DNA of 64,000 nt, taken from NCBI GenBank assembly GCA_964371615.1, contig CAYJMS010000004.1:124001-188000 (forward strand), read 5' to 3'. Numbering within the stretch: the first letter of the stretch is position 1; each line of letters opens with the position of its first letter. The position numbers and the translations under genes are program-made. The notes below the pieces were generated by a model that had not been told where the DNA came from, did no database searches, and saw only the letters and a list, made by a program, of their open reading frames with translations. Shown here in pieces: positions 54,001 to 61,900 of the stretch. This stretch comes from SpSt-333 sp964371615 (GTDB lineage: Bacteria > Bacteroidota > Ignavibacteria > UBA10030 > UBA8401).

Positions 54001-54271
54001 GACCGGAGGGAACGTTCAGGATATAATAGAATCCCTCGACATCCACCGACGCCCCCATCACGTGGTCGACCGGCACTTCGGCTCCATCCTCTCGTACAAT
54101 ATGGGAAATGACAATATTCGCACCCGGCAGCATTTCACCGGATTGTCTCTCCGTAACCCGGCCGGTAATCTTGCCCGGACCTGCGAGCAATGACGACGAA
54201 AGGACAACCGTCAGTGCAACGATGAATTGAAATAGACGAACACCCCGAAACGGTTGAATGACTATGTTCAT
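51092..54271 (-). CDS. TonB-dependent receptor heading the chitinase operon
   Basis: The 1059-residue outer-membrane receptor has a signal peptide ending SSSLLAG. A CarboxypepD-regulatory-like domain (about 33-120: GKITGRVTERQSGEMLPGANIVI) precedes a plug (about 125-250) with LSVRGGAIRETDVRMDGISLQDPRTENSYI and AKYGGFRSGLLNVVTKEG. The long barrel ends YIVLGVRLHI. It starts with AGGATTGCC before ATG 54271 and has a good minus-strand promoter 330 bases upstream, so its leader would span the structured stretch. Coupling to the chitinase suggests uptake of chitin-derived oligosaccharides. Confidence 0.92.
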   Translation of the reverse strand: MNIVIQPFRGVRLFQFIVALTVVLSSSLLAGPGKITGRVTERQSGEMLPGANIVISHIVREDGAEVPVDHVMGASVDVEGFYYILNVPSGLYVVTASMLGYTPLTQKQIRVDQDRTIVVNFSLSSADIEVEQVVVVAEREIIKQDVSATQEVILTTRLEAMPVLRIDEFVGNLKGVELISGAEGNGLSVRGGAIRETDVRMDGISLQDPRTENSYIALNSTAIEEIQVMTGGFTAKYGGFRSGLLNVVTKEGNRDRYTVSLKTDIALEGQQRFFGTNPWSDDSWIYKVFAGQYAMNGIRTSEDSMAVPEEFWRFIGWKRVRSLTPGFNFLDSTQKLDLWKNQHPQYDVANRRNVYVEGSITGPVPGSFIPLFGAFAERSTFLLGFKYEDSQLAFPLGPRDNYLDWNMQLKLSTSVSDKVRFSVNGMYADISSVSGGLQANYGGALVDASSSFGFLNTTPSSISQAARLIAGNAGLQQIFNKSRLQFYDQRYIVGGVKLTHMVSSSSYYTVDVQMGYTDQNLAPFVLDTSRADAWVTYTTKFASNPTVRFLRTPALGSPNGSTNPGSDPLDFFRMYGGAQRADSSHSLVLQLKSDYTAQLGRHHQFEAGVSARYLDMFVYTGTWFQAQIAYTPDLWQYYTATPLDIGAYVQDKLEFEGMILNAGLRLDYFNPLKKGYVTGFPSDADYKNFYDKVYMNTPGDWGSYERWLEFRSLLENPPGWERKENRVQMYLSPRMGVSFPITESSKMYFNYGHFYQRPPTSFLYNQAIYIGSVALPSPDLDMARTVSYEFGYEQMLPLNLLFNVTAYYKDNRNEPLSRSMVNYYSDNVVLSYYPDAYSDVRGVEIRFERPVGRFISFNAMYDYSLVSGGQTGLSTVYEDRLRAKTESETRSAVQYNSEPRPRANVSLNVHTPRDFGTEFLGFQLLNSIVANIFFEWRDGGRYLWNPEVTDVKDRIYVDAVNVWNIDLRASKAFDLSYADIEFVLTIKNLTNNKWLVVGNMTTPQLNDYKASLNPSFKGTGGSDQWGQWKSDDNHIKTGWWEAPIFLNPRYIVLGVRLHI

Positions 54272-54308
54272 GGCAATCCTCAGATCGGTCCATTGAAAGT
54301 GATATGAT

Positions 54309-54594
54309 CAACAGCAGAATTCACTGTTGTTTTGGAGATTTCGGCAGTATGGAGGGTGGAACGACGATACGGCGAGAGACCGGAATCGATGACACAGTTG
54401 AACGCTCTCGCGGAAACACTCCACCAAGAGACGGGGGTGAATGCTGAAGATACCTCAATGGTATTGCCGTTGAACAGCCCTAGAATGAAAAAGGCACGAT
54501 GGTTATCATCATGCCGTGAGTGGATTTCCAAAGGCTGTAGCACCTTCGACTCACGAGATATGGAGCACCCATCACTCGATACGTCTAAATTTCT
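54309..54594. ncRNA. Candidate structured RNA, strand uncertain
   Basis: No protein gene fits, but many exact stems can be drawn. These are CAACAG/CTGTTG (54309-54314, 54324-54329), GGTGGA/TCCACC (54355-54360, 54420-54425) and GCGAGAG/CTCTCGC (54372-54378, 54405-54411). ATACC/GGTAT (54450-54464) and GGCA-GATG/CATC-TGCC (54493-54515) follow, then GTGAGT/ACTCAC (54516-54521, 54549-54554) enclosing AAGG/CCTT. GGGTG/CACCC (54435-54439, 54566-54570) encloses the last three. ACAGCC 54474-54479 could also pair with GGCTGT in the AAGG/CCTT loop. Unpaired positions are A-rich on the plus strand, which favours that strand. The only good promoter points the other way and would make it the leader of the TonB gene. 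I do not recognise the family. Confidence 0.6.
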
Positions 54595-54600
54595 TGCGTA

Positions 54601-54629
54601 AACATACCGAAATACTTTTCTCTTGTCAA
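54601..54629 (-). promoter_or_regulatory. Sigma-70-type promoter for the TonB/chitinase operon
   Basis: On the minus strand TTGACA (54629-54624) is followed after exactly 17 bases by TATGTT (54606-54601). Transcription would start near 54594 and give a leader of about 320 bases before the TonB receptor ATG at 54271. Confidence 0.65.
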
Positions 54630-54676
54630 GATATTTTTTCGACAATAATACGAATTGTACTCCGGTTCGAACATTT

Positions 54677-55777
54677 CTAATTCATTGCAACTTTTTTAAA
54701 TGATATCGTGATCGTTGTACCTTTTTTTCCCGCACTGACAATCGAAAAGGTGCCGTCGTAGAGTTCAACGAGCATCTTTGCGATCACCAGTCCGAGGCCG
54801 GCCCCCTGCTGTTCGTAAAACCGACGTTGAAATTGCTGGAATGCCGTAATGGCATTGAGTTGTTCCCGGGTCATGCCGCGTCCGGAATCCCGGATGGTCA
54901 CCATTATTTCCGTGTCGTTCCCGGCGGTGGAGACCGAAACAGTCGTTCCCGGTTCCGAAAACTTCAGCGCATTATCGATAATTTCTTCCAGTATCTTCGC
55001 CAGATGTATGGACGAAATGTGAATGATGGCATCGCTCGCGGATATGTGCACTGCGCCGGGACGTTCATGGCGAGCCGTCAACGCTTCCGCGGTTCGTTGT
55101 AATTCTTCCAACAGCGTTGTAACATTGTCGCTGCGAAGATCGGCGATTTTCTCACGGTCATTCACCCAGAATTGTATCTGGCCGAACAACACAATATTTT
55201 CCAGCAAATGACGGAGTCGTTCGCCGGACTTGTGGATGAGTCCGCCGATTTTCTTCACCTCGTCGGCCGGAAGACCGGTTTCTTCCTGCAGAACCTGTGA
55301 AAAACCGAGTATACTGTTCAACGGGGTGCGAAATTCGTGCGGCAACGAACTGACAATGCTGGTTTTAATATCGTCGAAATGCGTTTCATAGTATTTTTGC
55401 ACTGAATGTTTCTTCCGCAGACGGGTCTGTACCGCCGAAACCAATTCGTCGGTGGTAAACGGTTTGGTGATATAATCGTCCGCACCCAGATCCATCCCTT
55501 TGCGTATGTCGTTTTTATCGGAGTTGCCGGTCAAAAAAAGAAACGGGATTCCGGTGTATGCCGGTACTTCTTTTAATTTGCTCAGCAACGCGTGCCCGTT
55601 CATCACCGGCATATTGATGTCGCATAGAATGAGGTCCGGAATTGCTCGTTCCACACACTCCCATCCCTCCAATCCATTTCTGGCTGCCGTCACGTGATAT
55701 TCCAGTGTTTCAAGCGCTATTGTGATCACACCGCGATAGGCTTCTTCGTCATCGATGACTAATATCGTATGTTTCAT
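54677..55777 (-). CDS. Response receiver-histidine kinase fusion 2
   Basis: The 366-residue cytoplasmic protein has a receiver domain at 1-122 (VIDDEE, phospho-Asp in LILCDINMPVMNG, TKP lysine). A HisKA domain with SLPHEFRTPLNSILGFSQ near 145 and a HATPase domain with NALKFSEPG, DSGRGM and GAGLGLVIAKMLVELYDG follow. It has the same order as the 3203-4315 protein and likewise lacks an input domain. It lies 9 bases after the subtilase gene on the same strand. Confidence 0.92.
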   Translation of the reverse strand: MKHTILVIDDEEAYRGVITIALETLEYHVTAARNGLEGWECVERAIPDLILCDINMPVMNGHALLSKLKEVPAYTGIPFLFLTGNSDKNDIRKGMDLGADDYITKPFTTDELVSAVQTRLRKKHSVQKYYETHFDDIKTSIVSSLPHEFRTPLNSILGFSQVLQEETGLPADEVKKIGGLIHKSGERLRHLLENIVLFGQIQFWVNDREKIADLRSDNVTTLLEELQRTAEALTARHERPGAVHISASDAIIHISSIHLAKILEEIIDNALKFSEPGTTVSVSTAGNDTEIMVTIRDSGRGMTREQLNAITAFQQFQRRFYEQQGAGLGLVIAKMLVELYDGTFSIVSAGKKGTTITISFKKVAMN

Positions 55778-55786
55778 CTCGAAACC

Positions 55787-58144
55787 TCAATACCGGTACG
55801 CTTCGCGTTGATGGAATATCGGAAATGCCGTCGATCGCGAATTGTAAAACGATCGCTGCGTAAAGGGAAAGTGCAGCGGCTCCGCTGTTCCGTCAAAAAA
55901 CGTTACACTGGTCACACTGGACTTGGAAATATAGGAGGTCCAGGTTATCGGAAATGCCCGGGGAGTGCTTTCCGGAATCCGGTACTTGATCTCGACCGAT
56001 TGAAGCGATGCCGGCGTGAAATCCATCGGCGTTTCAGCCGTGATGCCGGAATCGATCGACATATCGTACGTATAGGAGGTGAAATTATCCGGCTGAATGT
56101 TCAGCGATTGTGCAAACAGATAGTTGCCGCTGAATTTCGAAAAGAACTTCTTTCCGCCGGTAAATCCGCCGCTCTTGCCTCCCCCCATGGCAATGAGCGC
56201 AAAACCTGTCGGGCGATGAACCAGCACTTCAAGATAGCTGAAAGTTCCGGTGCCGCTTGCGGCAATGGATGTGCCGGTTTCGTTGACCGGCCGGAACGTT
56301 AACGGAATCCGGGATTCTGAACTCTCAATATCAATGTTTACTTTGCCGTTAACGCCGACATTTTCCCGCACATGATACCGCGAGCCATAGTACGCAGAGA
56401 TGATATCGTACGTACCCTCCTCTACCACCATTGAAAAGAAGTTCGATTTCGGCAGCGTCACTTTCGAAAAATTATTTTGATTATGTATCAATATCATCCG
56501 GGGAATCTCGGTGAAATGAATGCTTACGACATGCCCTTTGAAAAATGTGTACGGAATGACGATGGTATCATTGTCGCCCACTGCTGCTATCGTGCCGGTG
56601 TAACCGTCCGCAAAGTCCTTATTGTTACTCAAAAAGAGATTGTTGGCTGTCAGTTCGATGACGACGGTTGCCGATTGCTGCGGACTGACGGTCATCAGTT
56701 GCGGTGTGCAGCGTATCTGGATTGCGGGATTGACCGTCGTGGAAATAAGTCGGTACGACGTTGCTGCAGATGTATTGTTGTAGATTCGAATTGATTCGCG
56801 CCGGTTCCATGTAGTGGCAGAGAGTGAATCGAATCCAAAACTTACATGCGCGGGACTCGCGTAGTTCCCCTCCGTCACCGCCGTCACATCAACTCTGCCG
56901 TTTCCCTGAGCAAACAATTCCGAATGCACATCGGTAGAATTGGAGACGATCGACGCAATAATCTCCTCTGCGCTCCAGTCGGGATGCAGTGCGCGCATGA
57001 CTGCTGCAACGGCGGTAACAAACGGCGTCGCCATCGAGGTACCGCTCATGGGCACATAACCGCCCCCTTTTTTTGCCGAAAGTATGCCGACACCCGGAGC
57101 GACAACATCCGGCTTTACCATATATCCTTCCGCTACCGGTCCTTTGGAACTAAATGACGCGATGGAGTTCCCGTCCGACGCACCGACCGTCAGCGCCTTC
57201 CGTGCAACGCCGGGGGAATTAATTGACCCATGATCTCCTGTATTTCCTGCCGCTACCACGACGATAATACCCGATTCCACCAACGCATCAGCTGCCGCGG
57301 CGAGCGGATCGTCGGGATGTCCATAGGATGTGCCGAGACTGAGATTTATGACCTGCATGCTGTCCTGCACGGCACGTTCCAGCGCGGAAAGAACGGAGGA
57401 CGAATATCCCCCGCCGTTGTGATCAAGAACTTTATACGCGAACAATTGCGCATCTTGCGCCATTCCGGAAATGGTTGACGATTTGCCGCTGATGATACCG
57501 GCGACGTGGGTGCCGTGGCCGTTATCGTCCATCGGATCGGGATCATCGTTTACAAAATCATAACCGCCCGCAACGGGAAAACCCTCGCCGTACCCGCCGC
57601 CGAGAGATTCGTGAAGATAGTCGATGCCGGTATCGATAACCCCGATACGGATCCCTTGCGCCGACGATGTCGCGGAAGAACTTTGCGGCTGGGCCGGTGT
57701 CGAGGTGTTCATCGGAACCGGCGTGGCATTGATCCGCAGGTCAGAATAGACATTTTTTACACCCGGAAGCGATGCGACGGCGCGAACATCGCCTTTGTCG
57801 ACGGTAACGGAAAAACCGTTGAAGACCGTTTCATATTCTTTATCGATCCGCGCTGACCGGACTGATTCCAGCAACGCCTGTTTTGTTTGTATCTTCGCCG
57901 CAGTCGAATAAACGCCTTTGAGCGCACGTTGTTTCAGCCGTGAAGGACCGGTTAACTCTACGATCACCTTGAGTTGTACTTCGGAGGAATCGGGCATGAC
58001 GACATTGTTCACGATTACGGCGGATGTGCCGGAAGGGCCGGTCGGGATCATGGTGCTGACACCGTCTGTTTTGACAATCAACTGCTGTGACGGTGCAACG
58101 ATGACGGCGAAAAGAAACAGTGCAGTAAAGAAATGTTTTTTCAT
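55787..58144 (-). CDS. S8 family serine peptidase (subtilase), no sorting domain
   Basis: The 785-residue secreted protease has a signal peptide ending IVAPSQQ. An inhibitor/propeptide-like region lies at about 60-130. The catalytic triad is complete: Asp in RIGVIDTGID, His in NGHGTHVAGIISG, Ser in GTSMATPFVTAVAAVM. About 340 residues of beta-rich C-terminal sequence follow (NTSAATSYRLISTTVNPAI, VVEEGTYDIISAYYG). The protein ends HQREAYRY without the usual sorting motifs. A small protein with a sorting domain is encoded 1 base upstream, which may compensate. Confidence 0.93.
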   Translation of the reverse strand: MKKHFFTALFLFAVIVAPSQQLIVKTDGVSTMIPTGPSGTSAVIVNNVVMPDSSEVQLKVIVELTGPSRLKQRALKGVYSTAAKIQTKQALLESVRSARIDKEYETVFNGFSVTVDKGDVRAVASLPGVKNVYSDLRINATPVPMNTSTPAQPQSSSATSSAQGIRIGVIDTGIDYLHESLGGGYGEGFPVAGGYDFVNDDPDPMDDNGHGTHVAGIISGKSSTISGMAQDAQLFAYKVLDHNGGGYSSSVLSALERAVQDSMQVINLSLGTSYGHPDDPLAAAADALVESGIIVVVAAGNTGDHGSINSPGVARKALTVGASDGNSIASFSSKGPVAEGYMVKPDVVAPGVGILSAKKGGGYVPMSGTSMATPFVTAVAAVMRALHPDWSAEEIIASIVSNSTDVHSELFAQGNGRVDVTAVTEGNYASPAHVSFGFDSLSATTWNRRESIRIYNNTSAATSYRLISTTVNPAIQIRCTPQLMTVSPQQSATVVIELTANNLFLSNNKDFADGYTGTIAAVGDNDTIVIPYTFFKGHVVSIHFTEIPRMILIHNQNNFSKVTLPKSNFFSMVVEEGTYDIISAYYGSRYHVRENVGVNGKVNIDIESSESRIPLTFRPVNETGTSIAASGTGTFSYLEVLVHRPTGFALIAMGGGKSGGFTGGKKFFSKFSGNYLFAQSLNIQPDNFTSYTYDMSIDSGITAETPMDFTPASLQSVEIKYRIPESTPRAFPITWTSYISKSSVTSVTFFDGTAEPLHFPFTQRSFYNSRSTAFPIFHQREAYRY

Positions 58145-58145
58145 G

Positions 58146-58688
58146 TTATTTCAGCACGACCATTTTCTTTGTTTCCTGTGTCGTCTTTCCGCTCTCACTG
58201 TGTGCAATCAGTCGGTAAATATATGTGCCGGAAGCGACGTTTGAATTCGTGAAGCCGATGCTGAATGTGCCGGTCGATTTTTTTTCGTTGACCAATGTTG
58301 CAATCTCTTTTCCCGTTATATCATACACCTTCACGACGACGTCGGACGGCTGATCCACCGAATAGCGGATGACCGTTGCTGCATTAAAGGGATTGGGGTA
58401 ATTTTGTGATAACGCTGTTGTTGTCGGCATAACTCCTCGATCATTAACGGATGTCATTGATGACGTTGTTGCGACGAACAGCGTGTCGGACGTTGATACT
58501 GCGAACGGCTGAGCTGTGTTCGTTGTTTCATACATTTCTATACCGTTGGATGTTACAATATACTGCGAACTTGCTGCAATCTTGTCGGATTTCGCAGCGT
58601 TCATTAAATCAAATGACTGAGCAGTCAATGAGGCTGTCAGGATGGTAACCATTAAAGCGATATATGTAAAGTTCTTTTTCATTGTCAT
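58146..58688 (-). CDS. Small T9SS sorting-domain protein upstream of subtilase
   Basis: The 180-residue secreted protein has a signal peptide ending SLTAQ and a short unique region of about 65 residues without a known domain. A full type A sorting domain covers about 90-180 (QNYPNPFNAATVIRYSV, VYDITGKEIATLVNEKK, ASGTYIYRLIAHSESG). ATG 58688 or ATG 58682 may be used. The stop is 1 base before the subtilase start, so both are made from one message. An anchor or chaperone role for the subtilase is a guess from position. Confidence 0.8.
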   Translation of the reverse strand: MTMKKNFTYIALMVTILTASLTAQSFDLMNAAKSDKIAASSQYIVTSNGIEMYETTNTAQPFAVSTSDTLFVATTSSMTSVNDRGVMPTTTALSQNYPNPFNAATVIRYSVDQPSDVVVKVYDITGKEIATLVNEKKSTGTFSIGFTNSNVASGTYIYRLIAHSESGKTTQETKKMVVLK

Positions 58689-59196
58689 TTGTTCTATGCC
58701 AGAATAAATGACAATGTCGGTGCCGGAGTAAAAATGGCTTAAAATTGATTGTTTTGACCATTTTTATGGAGTTTTCCAAAAAATTTTTACTCGATTACAC
58801 TGTATTTGTAGAAATTACAATATTAAAATTGCTGTTTTTTGATGAAATCGGTCAATATTTGCGAATTTAGCCTAATATTTTGCGATATTTAGGCAACTAT
58901 TTTGAAGCTTTTAATACTTATCACTTAAGTCTATATATAGATATAGAGGTTTTGCAGGCAGCCGGTAGGGAGAAATGATATTTTGTGAAATCTCGTATTT
59001 CTATCTTTGTTGAGAATGGTTTCCTGTTGAGCCTAACATAACTCTCGATTTACAATACCGGTAAAAACAAAGTGCTTAAGTGAGAAATTTTTTTCCTGTG
59101 ATATGAAATATGAGTTGATCGGATTATTATTCCACATGATGACGCGCCTGTACGAGCAATTTTTGATTATCACCGTAAATAGTTTTACCTTTCGGC
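58689..59196. promoter_or_regulatory. Divergent 508-base regulatory region
   Basis: This AT-rich spacer lies between the subtilase operon (-) and the NtrC-type regulator (+). It holds two direct repeats AATATTTGCGAATTT (58854-58868) and AATATTTTGCGATATTT (58874-58890). An inverted pair GCCTAA/TTAGGC (58870-58875, 58889-58894) and distant inverted sites TCACTTAAG (about 58920) and CTTAAGTGA (about 59075) are also present. A CGGCAC-N5-TTGT element (58711-58725, minus) weakly resembles a sigma-54 promoter just before the 58688 start. No gene. Confidence 0.45.
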
Positions 59197-60576
59197 ATGT
59201 CAACTCCTCAATCTCCTCTAGCCTCCATCCTTGTTGTCGATGATGAACTCGATTTCCGAAGCATGCTCCTGAATTTGCTTTCGCCGATCGGTTATTCCGT
59301 TACAGCGGCGGAAGATGGCACCGCCGCAATTAATGAATTGCAGAAAAAACGGTACAATCTTGTACTGCTCGATATCCGCATGCCGCGCATCGACGGTATT
59401 GAAGTGCTGGAATTCGTGAAAGCACAGTATCCCGATACGGAAGTGATAATGCTGACGGGTGTGGGTGAAGTGCGTATCGCCGTTGAGTGCATGCAAAAGG
59501 GGGCGTTTCACTTTCTCGAAAAACCATATTCGGTGGATGAACTGTTATCGGTGGTCATTAAAGCGCTCGACCGGCAGTATCTCAGCATCGAAAACAAGGT
59601 ATTAAAAAGCGAGATCCGGAGACTGGCGCAGTCATCCAATCTTATCGGGGAAAGCGACGCATTCAAGAAAGTGATCGAACTGGCGGCAAAAGTTGCCCCG
59701 ACGGATTCAACCGCATTGCTGCAGGGAGCAAGCGGAACCGGTAAGGAACTGTTTGCGACATTCCTTCACAAGAACAGCACACGCGGCGAAAAGCCGTTCG
59801 TCGCGCTCAATTGCGCATCGATCCCGGACACGTTGATCGAAAGCGAATTATTCGGGCACGAGAAAGGGTCGTTTACCGATGCCGTGGCGATGCGACAGGG
59901 GCTGGTAGAAATTGCAAGCGGCGGCACGTTGTTTCTGGATGAGATCGGAGAGATCAGTCCCGCCTTTCAACCAAAACTGCTGCGGTTCATACAAACCGGT
60001 GAATACCGCCGCATCGGCGGCAACAAGAATCTCCATACGGATGTACGGATCATATCGGCAACAAATAAAAATCTGATGGAAGAAGTCGCGGCGGGACGAT
60101 TTCGTGAAGACCTGCTGTATCGCTTGAATGTCATCACCATTCAAATTCCCTCCCTGTCGGAGCGGAAGGACGACATCATTCTGTTGGCCGCTGAAATTCT
60201 CAAGAAAAAAGCGGGTCAGCGAACGCCAAAGCAACTGCATCCGGATGCAACAGCGTCGTTGCTGGAATACCGATGGCCGGGAAATGTCCGCGAATTGGAA
60301 AATGTTCTTGAGCGAGCGATTATACTTGCCAACGGTGAGACCATAATGCCGAAAGACCTTGTACTGCCGGCGCATTTTATACCGGTATCTGCTTCGCCGG
60401 AACAGGGAGACGGAATGGTGGGGAGTGCAATTTCACTGAAGGAATTGGAACGGGAACATATCTCCCGGGTTTTAACTAACACAAAATGGAATAAAAATCT
60501 CGCTTCAAAAATACTCGGCATCTCACTGAAGACACTCTATACCAAGATTCACGAGTTTCAACTCACGGAGGTGTGA
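59197..60576 (+). CDS. NtrC-type sigma-54-dependent response regulator
   Basis: The 459-residue protein has a receiver domain (about 8-125, VVDDELDF, phospho-Asp in LVLLDIRMPRIDG, EKP lysine). The AAA+ domain (about 145-375) has Walker A GASGTGKELFA, Walker B GGTLFLDEIGEI and the R-finger region. A Fis-type helix-turn-helix tail (about 415-459, NKNLASKILGISLKTLYTKI) follows. The loop that touches sigma-54 reads GSFTDA rather than GAFTGA. The partner kinase is not certain; several lie nearby. It ends 55 bases before the convergent PAS gene with a shared terminator. Confidence 0.95.
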   Translation: MSTPQSPLASILVVDDELDFRSMLLNLLSPIGYSVTAAEDGTAAINELQKKRYNLVLLDIRMPRIDGIEVLEFVKAQYPDTEVIMLTGVGEVRIAVECMQKGAFHFLEKPYSVDELLSVVIKALDRQYLSIENKVLKSEIRRLAQSSNLIGESDAFKKVIELAAKVAPTDSTALLQGASGTGKELFATFLHKNSTRGEKPFVALNCASIPDTLIESELFGHEKGSFTDAVAMRQGLVEIASGGTLFLDEIGEISPAFQPKLLRFIQTGEYRRIGGNKNLHTDVRIISATNKNLMEEVAAGRFREDLLYRLNVITIQIPSLSERKDDIILLAAEILKKKAGQRTPKQLHPDATASLLEYRWPGNVRELENVLERAIILANGETIMPKDLVLPAHFIPVSASPEQGDGMVGSAISLKELEREHISRVLTNTKWNKNLASKILGISLKTLYTKIHEFQLTEV

Positions 60577-60603
60577 CAGTCGCGCAATATATTTTCCGTC
60601 AAT

Positions 60604-60632
60604 AAAAAGAATCGCTTCCGGCGATTCTTTTT
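60604..60632. terminator. Bidirectional intrinsic terminator
   Basis: AAAAAGAATCGC (60604-60615) and GCGATTCTTTTT (60621-60632) are exact inverted arms around TTCCG. A-runs and T-runs on both sides make it work in both directions, serving the convergent regulator and PAS genes. It overlaps the last bases of the PAS gene's stop. Confidence 0.9.
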
Positions 60633-61092
60633 ATTTCAAAGCACGGAATTCCATAAAGACAAATATTTCGTCTGCTTCGTCCACCAAACGGTGCATGCTG
60701 ATGTCCGCAAGAATGCTTTCTCCCGTCCTGAACTGAATATAATGCTTTCCTCGTGCCGCACCGCTGTTGTTGCGCAATTGGTATGAATACATCGATAGCA
60801 ACGGTGTGTGATCGACGGTATTGTCAAAAAGATCAGTCAAGCCCGACCCGATCAGTGTATGCTCACCGGTGTTCGTCATCGCGCACAATGCATCATTCAC
60901 CGACAGTATCATTCCGTCGCTGTCAGTGATCACCATGCCGCTTTCCGCATACTTCCAGACCATGGTAAGCACATCGGCCGTCATCTTACCGGAGCGATAA
61001 CGGGTATAATTATTCAGAGATTCTTCGAATGTCTGAATGGGTTCATTGTGCAGAATGGAATTGATTGTGGCATTAAAATCGGCGTAATCCAT
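60631..61092 (-). CDS. Single PAS domain protein
   Basis: The 153-residue protein has an N-terminal helical segment (about 1-45) and then one PAS domain (about 45-150: YAESGMVITDSDGMILSVNDALCAMTNTGEHTLIGSGLTDLF, ending EIFVFMEFRALK). No kinase, HTH or enzymatic domain follows. It may be a free-standing sensor that pairs with one of the nearby kinases. No ligand can be inferred. Confidence 0.82.
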   Translation of the reverse strand: MDYADFNATINSILHNEPIQTFEESLNNYTRYRSGKMTADVLTMVWKYAESGMVITDSDGMILSVNDALCAMTNTGEHTLIGSGLTDLFDNTVDHTPLLSMYSYQLRNNSGAARGKHYIQFRTGESILADISMHRLVDEADEIFVFMEFRALK

Positions 61093-61470
61093 AAACTCCC
61101 CCTTTTATGTTATTGGTTGGAATATTGGATAATCACCGAATTTTGTGCCGTATTATTGTGGTGATTTTTTCGTTTTTTGACCGAATTGTAAGTTTAGCGA
61201 ATTGTAAATTCTACAAAGTGGAAAGATATATCTGATGGGAAAATATCAATTTTTGATATGCTGGGAGCTAGGAAAAAGAAAAGAAAATTGTCACACTGAG
61301 CGCCTGCCTGCCAAATTTTATGGCGGGCGCTCGGCATGAGATTGAGGGAACATTCTTGAGATGGGTTCAAGAGTATTCTTGATAGATTACTGCTACAGTC
61401 TCAATAACGTATAGTGAATATTATTGTATTCACGGCACTATAGCGATTTTCGGATGGAGGACGGTATGTG
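61093..61470. other. Spacer with palindromic repeat
   Basis: No gene. Near 61180-61215 is a pair of GAATTGTAA direct repeats upstream of the PAS gene. At 61290-61340 is a repeat of the TGTCA family (CACACTGAGCGCCTGCC...GGCGGGCGCTC...GGCATGAG). Confidence 0.5.
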
Positions 61471-61830
61471 TTATTTTTTTAACCGCTGAACGACAACAAC
61501 CATCAATTCATCAAAAGTAAATGGTTTGCTCAAGTAATCTATTCCCGGATCGGCACCCCACGCACCGGCATCTTTGGCATATCCGGAGATCATGATCATG
61601 GGGATATCCGTTGTTTCGGGATTTGATTTCAGCGCTTCGCGGAGCATGAATCCGTTCATATTCGGCATCGTCACATCGCTGATGATCAGGTCCGGTTTTT
61701 GCGTTGAGATCATATCCAAAGCATCCGTTCCGTTATCCGCTTCCAACACTGCGAAACCGTTCATTTTTAAAATTGAGGCTATACCGATCCGCATATCTTC
61801 ATCATCATCAACGATAATGATCTTCTTCAT
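61471..61830 (-). CDS. CheY-like response regulator
   Basis: The 119-residue protein is a lone receiver domain: KIIIVDDDEDMR at the start, phospho-Asp in LIISDVTMPNMNGFML (about 52), and the conserved lysine in SKPFTFDELM. It has no output domain. It directly follows the hybrid kinase (70 bases between), so it may receive phosphate from it. Confidence 0.95.
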   Translation of the reverse strand: MKKIIIVDDDEDMRIGIASILKMNGFAVLEADNGTDALDMISTQKPDLIISDVTMPNMNGFMLREALKSNPETTDIPMIMISGYAKDAGAWGADPGIDYLSKPFTFDELMVVVVQRLKK

Positions 61831-61900
61831 TGATTCCTCACTGTATATGAATAAAAAATTATTTATTCGCGCTGTTCGGCGATAACGACATAGTACATCA

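Noticed and set aside
54272..54600. Cobalamin riboswitch before the TonB receptor
   Set aside because: Expected from context, but the conserved B12 box and core motifs are not found on either strand.
54280..54645. Open frames on both strands in the spacer before the TonB receptor
   Set aside because: Neither has a ribosome site or family motif, and the same stretch pairs into many exact stems, so a structured RNA explains it better.
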